A stretch of DNA of 10,566 nucleotides. Origin: CAZGWJ01 sp964529445. GTDB taxonomy: Bacteria > Oederibacteriota > Muellerivitia > Muellerivitales > Muellerivitaceae. Shown in pieces: positions 1 through 5,354 of this stretch. Location of the stretch: assembly GCA_964529445.1 (NCBI GenBank), contig CAZGWJ010000090.1, forward strand, positions 1 to 10,566, given 5' to 3'. Position numbers and translations under genes: made by a program. A model generated the notes under the pieces. It was not told where the DNA came from, did no database searches, and was given only the letters and a program-made list of their open reading frames with translations. How positions within the stretch are numbered: position 1 is the first letter of the stretch; the number at the start of each line of letters is the position of its first letter.

Positions 1-2
1 CG

Positions 3-263
3 CACCGGCATACGGTCCTCGTGCTCTCCCGCCTCGCGGCGCGGGCCCATGACGGCGAGCCGATCGGCCACAACGCCGAGACCCGGGTCGTCGGCGGCGG
101 CCTGGCCGCCTGGGACCTTTTGGAGCCCCCTTTCCGCGCCCGGTTGACCGCCATCGATCCCCGTCAACTGCCGCTTCTGCGCGACATCGCCGAAAAGATC
201 CCCCCCGGCGTGAGGCGCACCCTGGAGCGTGCCCTTTCGCCCCGATCCCGGGTGTCGCCATGA
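3..263 (+). CDS. C-terminal part of an unidentified protein, perhaps TadG-like (5' end outside window)
   Basis: The reading frame is already open at the left edge (codons from base 3) and ends in TGA at 261-263, so only the last 86 or so residues are visible. A GTG at 21 could be a start, but the open upstream codons and the tight downstream overlap make a longer protein more likely. The visible part is soluble-looking, rich in Arg, Ala and Pro, with no membrane segment or catalytic motif. The next gene, a TadE-like pseudopilin, starts at 260 inside this stop codon (ATGA), so the two are probably translationally coupled and belong to one pilus operon. Position just before tadE, and a segment ending in FRARL, would fit the C-terminus of a TadG-like or other Tad pilus-assembly protein. 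That identity is inferred from context and is weak. Confidence 0.6.
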   Translation, partial: HRHTVLVLSRLAARAHDGEPIGHNAETRVVGGGLAAWDLLEPPFRARLTAIDPRQLPLLRDIAEKIPPGVRRTLERALSPRSRVSP

Positions 264-751
264 GGAACACCCTGCGCCGCGACAAGGCCGGGCAGGCCCT
301 GGCCGAGATGGTGTTGGCCGTCCCCCTCCTTTTCCTGATGGCGGCCGGGGCCTTCCAGTTCATCCAGGTCTTCCTCGCGCGGGCCCAACTGGAACATGCC
401 TGCGGGGTCGTCATGAGGCAATGGGCGGCAGGGGCCCGGCGGGACTCCACGGCGGAGGAGGGGATCTGGGCCGCGCTGGGACCCGATCGCGTTCGGTTCG
501 ACCGCTCCACCCTCCGGCTGACGGCTTCGAGCCGCCCGCTGGATGCCCCCGCCATCCCCGGCGAGACGAAGGACGGTCTTCCCGATTCGGATTCCTGGGT
601 GAAGGGAGGCATCGGCGCGGGAACGCGCTGGGAAGTGCGCGTCCGATGCCGCCCGGTCCCCCTCTTCAGCCGCTTCCTCCGGGACGGCATCCCCTTCACG
701 GTCCGATGCGCCGTCATCCCCGGAAAACCCCTCCCGGGGGTAGGCCGATGA
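260..751 (+). CDS. TadE-like minor pseudopilin
   Basis: This 163-residue protein has the classic TadE layout. A short basic N-terminus (about residues 1-11) is followed by GQALAEMVLAVPLLFLMAAG, whose Gly-x-Ala-x-Ala-Glu start resembles the TadE/prepilin processing site with its conserved Glu. That leads into one hydrophobic helix (about 13-40) and a variable periplasmic domain. TadE proteins are known as pseudopilins processed by the TadV peptidase and needed for Flp pilus assembly; that role is taken from the family. The start at 260 overlaps the previous stop as ATGA, and the stop overlaps the next start in the same way at 748-751. Two Cys in the distal half (in RVRCRP and VRCAVI) could form a disulfide. 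The GxxxxE motif plus hydrophobic helix and the cpaB-cpaC neighbours make the family call solid; TadE versus TadF or TadG is less certain. Confidence 0.85.
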   Translation: MRNTLRRDKAGQALAEMVLAVPLLFLMAAGAFQFIQVFLARAQLEHACGVVMRQWAAGARRDSTAEEGIWAALGPDRVRFDRSTLRLTASSRPLDAPAIPGETKDGLPDSDSWVKGGIGAGTRWEVRVRCRPVPLFSRFLRDGIPFTVRCAVIPGKPLPGVGR

Positions 752-1455
752 GAGACCGGCTCTTCCACGCCTCCCTGGCGACCCTCCTGGCGCTGACCGC
801 GGCCGTTGCCTGGGCGGGCATCCATTCCGCACGCGTCTCCTCGCGCCGGATCGCCCGCGTCGAGGCGATGCTCAACGGCGAGAGGATGACCCACGCCTTC
901 TGGACCGGTCGCGGGGGAAGCGGGTCCTTCGAGGACCTCCGGTCCGAATGGATGGGGGAAGGTTGGGTACCCGCGCACGAGGGCCTGGACCTGGCGGCCG
1001 CGCTCCTGGGCCTCTCGCAGGACGAGACGCTCCTGTCCTCCGAAATCCGGGTCCACGCCTTCCTGAAGGAGGGCCGTTGCCGGATCCTCGCCGTCCTGGA
1101 CCGCGGGGGCGAGGGCTTGGCCTGGTCGACCGAGCTGGCGGCCCCTTCCGGGACCGAAGCGCCTCCCCGACTAATCGCGACTTTCCCGTTGCCGGTTCCC
1201 GACGGCGCCACCGGCCTTCTCTGCCTGGCGGCGGGCAGGAGCCGTTACATCCGGTGGAGACAACCGGCTGACGCGCCCGGATTGGAAGCCCTCGCGGCGT
1301 CCCGGGGTTTCGAATGCCGGCCCGCCGCGGGAATGCCCGGAACCTGCGAGCTTCGCCGGGGCGGTCAACGCCTGTGGGCCGAGACGGAACGCCTCGCGTC
1401 GGGAAGCGAGATCCGGCTCCTGGAGTTCGCACCATCATCGAAGGGGGGATCATGA
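748..1455 (+). CDS. Unrecognised one-pass membrane or exported protein in the Tad operon
   Basis: A 235-residue protein that I do not recognise. It starts with a basic residue pair and one hydrophobic segment (about residues 6-24, LFHASLATLLALTAAVAWAG), so it is probably anchored in the inner membrane or exported. The rest is a mixed soluble domain with three Cys in the C-terminal half (CRIL, LLCLAAG, FECRP) and a fourth in GTCEL. There is no nucleotide-binding or protease motif. The start at 748 lies in an ATGA overlap with the tadE-like stop and follows a GGGGG-containing stretch. The stop at 1453-1455 overlaps the cpaB start in the same way. Such strict coupling between tadE and cpaB implies that it works in pilus assembly, perhaps as a divergent minor pilin or periplasmic adaptor; that role is inference only. 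Confidence 0.8.
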   Translation: MRDRLFHASLATLLALTAAVAWAGIHSARVSSRRIARVEAMLNGERMTHAFWTGRGGSGSFEDLRSEWMGEGWVPAHEGLDLAAALLGLSQDETLLSSEIRVHAFLKEGRCRILAVLDRGGEGLAWSTELAAPSGTEAPPRLIATFPLPVPDGATGLLCLAAGRSRYIRWRQPADAPGLEALAASRGFECRPAAGMPGTCELRRGGQRLWAETERLASGSEIRLLEFAPSSKGGS

Positions 1456-2222
1456 AGGATCGAAAGACGCTGGTCTCATTGGCCGTGGCACTGGCCTGCT
1501 CCGGCCTCGCTTTCTTCCTGCTTTACCGCCAGGCCCGGGAGATCGAGGGAAGGTCCCGGCCGGTGCCGGTTTTGGTCGCGAAGCAGTACCTGCCCGCGAA
1601 CGGGCCCTTCCGCAGGGACCGGGTCGAACGCCGGATGCTGCCCGAGGCCTTCGTGAGCCCCGGCGCCGTCTCGGACCCCGCGTCGCTGGAGGGTCTCTTC
1701 GCCCGGGCGCCCATCTCCGCGGGCGAGCAGATCCTCGCCAACAAGTTCTCGCCCGCCGGGTCCGCCCTGACGGGTTCCCTGGAACCCGGCGAGCGGGCCT
1801 ATTGCATGGACGTCACGGAAAGCCAGGGCGTGGGCGGCCTCCTGAAACCCGGGGACCGGGTGGACCTCCTCGCCCGATACGACAGCGCCGCGCGCCGGAC
1901 CACCGCCTTCGCCCTCCAGAATATTCGCGTCCTCGCCACCGGCCGGGCAACCGCCCCTTCCTCCCAGACATCGGGGGAGGACGGCTCCTACGCCCACGTG
2001 ACGCTCGCCCTCACTCCCGAGCAGGCCGAAGTGCTGGCCTTCCTGGAGGACCGGGCGTCCCTGAAACTCGTTTTGCGGGCCGAGGGGGACCGGGACCTGG
2101 CCGTCCTTCCCCCGGTCGGCGAGTCGGAAGTGCTGTCCCGCCTGGGTCGTCCCACCGTTTTCTCCCGGCGCATCGAGGTTATCCGGGGAACGGGATCATC
2201 GAATGACGGAGGCATGGAATGA
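1452..2222 (+). CDS. cpaB: Flp pilus assembly protein CpaB/RcpC
   Basis: A 256-residue CpaB/RcpC homologue. An N-terminal membrane segment (about residues 7-25) is followed by a SAF-type domain (about 38-105) with the usual RPVPVLVAKQYLPANG opening and the APISAGEQIL strand. A RcpC-type domain (about 115-235) then contains GGLLKPGDRVDLLARYD and the ALTPEQAEVLAFLEDRASL helix-strand. CpaB is known to act in the periplasm with the CpaC secretin in Tad machines; SAF domains also occur in flagellar FlgA. The chosen ATG at 1452 overlaps the preceding stop and has an AAGGGGGG purine run just upstream (1441-1448). An upstream in-frame start at 1314 would add a low-quality, Arg-rich extension and is rejected. 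The stop at 2220-2222 overlaps the secretin start. Length is close to the family norm. Confidence 0.93.
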   Translation: MKDRKTLVSLAVALACSGLAFFLLYRQAREIEGRSRPVPVLVAKQYLPANGPFRRDRVERRMLPEAFVSPGAVSDPASLEGLFARAPISAGEQILANKFSPAGSALTGSLEPGERAYCMDVTESQGVGGLLKPGDRVDLLARYDSAARRTTAFALQNIRVLATGRATAPSSQTSGEDGSYAHVTLALTPEQAEVLAFLEDRASLKLVLRAEGDRDLAVLPPVGESEVLSRLGRPTVFSRRIEVIRGTGSSNDGGME

Positions 2223-3220
2223 AAAGAAGCGCCTGGTTACTGTTCGTCGTCATCCTGGGGATGACCCCCGCCGGGACGCCCCCCGCCGGGGCGGTTCCCG
2301 TCCTCCCGCTGGCCGTCGGCGAATCGAAGGTCCTGGCCGTCGGCAACGCGGCGAAGGTCGCGGTCGGCAACCCGGCGGTGGCCGACGTCCAGGTCGTGAG
2401 CGACCTGGAGGTCCTCATCACCGGCCGATCCGTCGGGTCCACGAACCTCCTCTTCGTGTCGCCCGGGGGGAAGAGGCAGACGCGCACCGTGACGGTCTCG
2501 CCGCACCGGCTCCGCAAGACCATGGTGGAACTCGGCGTCGAGATCATGGAGGTCGACTCGGGCAGTTCGCTGAAGGCGGGTTTGAACTGGGGGTCGGGCG
2601 GCGAGGGGTCGTTCCTGCCGAACGGGGCGTCCTGGCGCGAGTCGGACCCTCCCTCCCAACTGCGGTGGGGCACCCTGAAGCGCGACGCCGTGGCGGCGCA
2701 GGTCCAACTGCTCATGGAAAGGGGCAAGGCGCGCCTGCTGGCCAAGCCGAAACTGCTGACGGTCAGCGGCGAGGAGGCCTCGTTCCTGGCGGGCGGCGAG
2801 GTGCCCTACGCCCTGGAGAACAGCCTGGGAAGCGCGAAGGTGGAATGGAAGCCCTACGGGGTGAAGCTGAAGATGCGCCCGAGCGTGGACGCCGAGGGGA
2901 ACGTGCAGGCCTCCCTGCGGGCGGAAGTGAGCGGCCTGGACCTGCAGAACGGAACAGCCGTCGGGAACGGGAACGTCGTGGTGCCGGCCCTGAAGACGCG
3001 CTGGGCGGAGACCACGGTCTACATGAAGAGCGGGTCCACGCTCGTCATCGCCGGCCTGATCCAGGAAAGCGGCCAGAAGGTCACCTCCGGGATCCCGCTC
3101 CTGAGCGAGCTTCCGGTTTTGGGGGAACTCTTCCGCTCGACGCGCTACGACAAGCGGCAGACCGAACTGGTGGTCTTCGTGACGCCGTCCATCGTCGGAT
3201 CGAGCCGCGAGGAGCTCTGA
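2219..3220 (+). CDS. cpaC: Tad-type outer-membrane secretin CpaC/RcpA, short form
   Basis: A 333-residue secretin of the type II/III and pilus family. A signal peptide (about 1-26) is followed by a pilus-secretin N-terminal domain (about 30-95; GESKVLAVGNAAKVAVGNPAVADVQ, then LITGRSVGSTNLL). The secretin core (about 100-328) includes VELGVEIMEV, LLAKPKLLTVSGEEASFLAGGEVPY, the YGVKLKMRP strand and the C-terminal signature with GSTLVIAGLI, GIPLLSELPVLGELF and TELVVFVTP. It should form the outer-membrane gate for the pilus. A GGAGG at 2208-2212 sits 6 nt before the ATG at 2219, and the start overlaps the cpaB stop. Typical CpaC/RcpA proteins are clearly longer (roughly 450-550 residues); the BON-like region normally found between N-domain and core seems to be absent here. 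The secretin assignment itself is strong. Confidence 0.93.
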   Translation: MKRSAWLLFVVILGMTPAGTPPAGAVPVLPLAVGESKVLAVGNAAKVAVGNPAVADVQVVSDLEVLITGRSVGSTNLLFVSPGGKRQTRTVTVSPHRLRKTMVELGVEIMEVDSGSSLKAGLNWGSGGEGSFLPNGASWRESDPPSQLRWGTLKRDAVAAQVQLLMERGKARLLAKPKLLTVSGEEASFLAGGEVPYALENSLGSAKVEWKPYGVKLKMRPSVDAEGNVQASLRAEVSGLDLQNGTAVGNGNVVVPALKTRWAETTVYMKSGSTLVIAGLIQESGQKVTSGIPLLSELPVLGELFRSTRYDKRQTELVVFVTPSIVGSSREEL

Positions 3221-3224
3221 CCTT

Positions 3225-3692
3225 TCAGGGGACGATGGGCAGTCCCCCGACGATGTCCCCGGGACCCGCGCCCCTCTTCTTGAACCAGCCCTGGTTCATC
3301 TCCAGGGCGTACCGGGCGGGGCCCTTCGAGCGGTGGGGCGTCTCGGTCCGGGGTTCCATGTCCTCGATGTTGAGGATGACGCCCTTCGCGTCGAGAAAGG
3401 CGATGGAGAGGGGCAAGTGGGTGTTCTTCATCCAGAAGGAGAGGGGTTCCTCCTGCGGGAACACGAACAGCATCCCCTCGTCCCGTCCCATCTCGCGCCG
3501 GAACATCAGGCCGGTGGCGCGGGATTCCGCCGTCGCGGCCACCTCGGCCCGGACGGCGGAACCCCGGACGGTCAGCTCCACAATCGGCAAGCCGGACTCG
3601 AATTTCTTGTGACAGGCGAATACCGCGAACGAGGACAGGAGCAAGGCCCCCAGGGGCAGGAGCGCGCGGAAAGGCGGGCGAAGGGTGCGCAT
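3225..3692 (-). CDS. DUF192 family exported protein, probable lipoprotein
   Basis: A 155-residue protein on the minus strand. It has a basic N-terminus, a hydrophobic signal segment (about 10-26) and a Cys at 27 in SFAVFACHKK, which is close to a lipobox, so it is probably a periplasmic lipoprotein. The rest matches the DUF192 pattern: VELTVRGSAVRAEVAATAESRATGLMFR as the opening strand and helix, then GMLFVFPQEEPLSFWMKNT, LPLSIAFLDAKGVILNIEDM and YALEMNQGWF. The biochemical role of DUF192 is not settled. It is convergent with the secretin gene, with only 4 nt between stops (3221-3224), so the two transcripts may interfere. A purine-rich AAGGAAGG (minus-strand sense, near 3702-3709) lies about 11 nt before the ATG. 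Placement inside a Tad locus suggests, but does not prove, a role in the envelope part of the machine. Confidence 0.88.
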   Translation of the reverse strand: MRTLRPPFRALLPLGALLLSSFAVFACHKKFESGLPIVELTVRGSAVRAEVAATAESRATGLMFRREMGRDEGMLFVFPQEEPLSFWMKNTHLPLSIAFLDAKGVILNIEDMEPRTETPHRSKGPARYALEMNQGWFKKRGAGPGDIVGGLPIVP

Positions 3693-3753
3693 GAGGCCTT
3701 ATTCCTTCCTTTATGACGCCTTGAAATGCCTTCTTTTTTAGGTTCCCTGAAAG

Positions 3754-3759
3754 TAAAAT
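3754..3759 (+). promoter_or_regulatory. Possible -10 box for the TPR-protein operon
   Basis: TAAAAT (5 of 6 to TATAAT) lies in the AT-richer divergent gap between the DUF192 gene and the TPR-protein gene, about 55 nt before the start codon at 3815. The hexamer 17 nt upstream (TTCTTT at 3731-3736) is a poor -35 match, so this is only a candidate. The gap 3693-3814 must hold promoters for both directions. Confidence 0.3.
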
Positions 3760-3799
3760 AACACCGTTCAAGGGGCGGTCAACCCTATTCCCCCCGCCA

Positions 3800-3805
3800 C
3801 AAGGA
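3800..3805 (+). promoter_or_regulatory. Shine-Dalgarno site of the TPR-protein gene
   Basis: AAGGAG is placed 9 nt before the ATG at 3815. It is the clearest ribosome binding site in the Tad half, fits the codon bias of the gene behind it and fixes the start choice. Confidence 0.75.
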
Positions 3806-3814
3806 GAACGAACC

Positions 3815-4936
3815 ATGCGATTCCCCATTTTGTCCACCCTGCTCACCCTGGCCGTCCCCGTCACCCTGGCGGCCGCCCCGGCCAAACCCTTGACGGCCCA
3901 GCCCGCCGCCCCGGCCCAGGGCGCCGTGACCACGACCACCCAGAGTACCCGCCCGGGAACCGACGGGCGCAACACCACCGTCACCTCCGAGACCATCGTC
4001 ACCCAGCAGGCCCCGGTGGCCGCGGCCCCCGCGGACAACGACTACCTCCTGCTGGAATACAAGCGCGCCTACGAGATCTACCAGGCCAAGCGGATCACCG
4101 AGGCCAAGGACATCTTCAAGAAGGTGGCCGAGACCTCGACCCAGGACGAGCTGACGGCCAACGCCCTCTTCCTGCTCGCCAACTGCTACATCAAGATGGG
4201 CGAGTACGACAACTGCGTCCAGGCCGTCCAGACCATCTCCTCCAAGTACGCCCACACCGGCATCGTGCAGAAGGGACAACTGCTCCAGTTCGCCGTGAAC
4301 ATCATCGACCGGGCCACCAAGATCCAGACGAGCTGGGACTACTGGCGCTACCAGGACGGCAAGGACGAGAACAACCAGCCCGTGTGGAAGGAAAGCGTGC
4401 CGCCGGGCCAGCAGATCGCCCGCATCAACTTCAAGCTTCCCTTCGGCATGTACAAGACCCTCCAGCAGACCCAGCCCAACAACCCCTACACCCTCCAGGC
4501 CAGGACGAAGCTGGAGACCCTCCTGGCCAAGCCCATCACCTTCGCCTGGATCGACGAGAAGGCCAAGCTGACGCCCTACGGCCATCCGGCCGATTTCTTC
4601 TCGAAGCTGAGCATCCGCGAGAAGAAGCACTTCTCCGAGGTCATCTGCGAGCGCATGTTCTACGAGTGGAAGACCGAGAAGTTCCATCTCATCCTGAACA
4701 TGTACGACGACGTCCGCAACCTGAAGCACCGGTACACGGCCAAGGGCGCCGGCTGGGAGGAGAAACCCGTGGTCCAGAAGGACAGCGCCGGCAAGGAGGT
4801 CGTCCTGAAACCCGGCGTCAAGGTGGCGGACGGCGTCTTCTCGCTGGCGAAACTCTTCGAAGCCGCCGCATACGACCCCTATACCGATGCGTTCCGGAGT
4901 GCCACCGAGGCCCAGCCGAACGAATTGGGCCTCTAG
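3815..4936 (+). CDS. Exported TPR-like repeat protein
   Basis: A 373-residue protein starting with a signal peptide (about 1-20, ending near LAAAPA) and then a Thr/Ala/Gln/Pro-rich low-complexity stretch (about 22-72). A helical-repeat section (about 75-170) follows with the TPR/YfiO-like pattern: LLLEYKRAYEIYQAKRITEAKDIF, TANALFLLANCYIKMGEYDNC, then KYAHTG. The C-terminal 200 residues are rich in Tyr, Trp and Lys (e.g. SWDYWRYQDG, RMFYEWKTEKFHLILNMYDD) and match nothing I know. It is probably periplasmic or outer-membrane-associated and could scaffold or pilot the secretin, by analogy with TPR lipoproteins such as TadD; there is no lipobox Cys. Codons are unusually uniform (AAG, GCC, CTC, CAG, AAC, ATC), which suggests high expression compared with neighbours. 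The next gene starts 7 nt after the stop. Confidence 0.85.
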   Translation: MRFPILSTLLTLAVPVTLAAAPAKPLTAQPAAPAQGAVTTTTQSTRPGTDGRNTTVTSETIVTQQAPVAAAPADNDYLLLEYKRAYEIYQAKRITEAKDIFKKVAETSTQDELTANALFLLANCYIKMGEYDNCVQAVQTISSKYAHTGIVQKGQLLQFAVNIIDRATKIQTSWDYWRYQDGKDENNQPVWKESVPPGQQIARINFKLPFGMYKTLQQTQPNNPYTLQARTKLETLLAKPITFAWIDEKAKLTPYGHPADFFSKLSIREKKHFSEVICERMFYEWKTEKFHLILNMYDDVRNLKHRYTAKGAGWEEKPVVQKDSAGKEVVLKPGVKVADGVFSLAKLFEAAAYDPYTDAFRSATEAQPNELGL

Positions 4937-4943
4937 CCCCCTG

Positions 4944-5354
4944 ATGCGACCGAACCTTCCCGTCGCGGGGATCTTTTTTTCCTGCCTGGTCCTGGCCCTC
5001 TCGGCCTTCCCCCTTCACGCGGCCGATCCGGCCTCCACGCCCGAGGAGGACCTGTCCGCGGCGGCGACACCCGTCGCAACGCCGACTCCGGTGCCTTCAT
5101 CCCAAAAATCCAAGGCGGTCCGCACTCCCGCCCCCGGTTCCATCCTGACCCTCCACCACAAGATGCTCGATCCCGCCTGGGGCCGGGTGATCCAGTACCG
5201 GAAGACCGAGAGCCGGGCCTTCTCCGACAAGGCCCGGGAAACCCTCCACGAGTTCGTCCTGCAGGACACGGACAACATCGTCCGCGTCGCCACCTTCCAC
5301 GAGAACGCCCAGGGCACGGGATATTGGGAAGTCTGGGTGTGGGACCTTCCTTGA
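4944..5354 (+). CDS. Small exported protein of unknown function upstream of the CpaE-CpaF fusion
   Basis: The chosen ATG at 4944 gives 136 residues and a good signal peptide (about 1-23: MRPNLP, a hydrophobic run, then FPLHAADP). An earlier in-frame start at 4887 would lie inside the previous gene and put 19 polar residues before the signal, so it is rejected. After the signal comes a Pro/Thr/Ala/Ser linker (about 24-58), then a compact domain of about 75 residues (ILTLHHKMLDPAWGRVIQY to YWEVWVWDLP) ending close to the stop. No family is recognised. It starts 7 nt after the TPR-protein stop, and its end overlaps or nearly touches the start of the fused ATPase, so all three are probably co-transcribed. 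A mature periplasmic protein translated together with the motor ATPase is a candidate accessory part of this Tad variant. Confidence 0.78.
   Translation: MRPNLPVAGIFFSCLVLALSAFPLHAADPASTPEEDLSAAATPVATPTPVPSSQKSKAVRTPAPGSILTLHHKMLDPAWGRVIQYRKTESRAFSDKARETLHEFVLQDTDNIVRVATFHENAQGTGYWEVWVWDLP

Noticed and set aside
2203..3612. Long plus-strand frame across the secretin and DUF192 genes
   Set aside because: Its product is Arg/Gly/Pro-rich with no domain, and two well-supported genes occupy the same DNA in other frames.
3785..4729. Minus-strand frame opposite the TPR-protein gene, rich in Gly, Leu and Val
   Set aside because: It reflects the strong codon bias of the sense gene; the low-complexity composition and the clear signal peptide and ribosome binding site on the plus strand decide against it.
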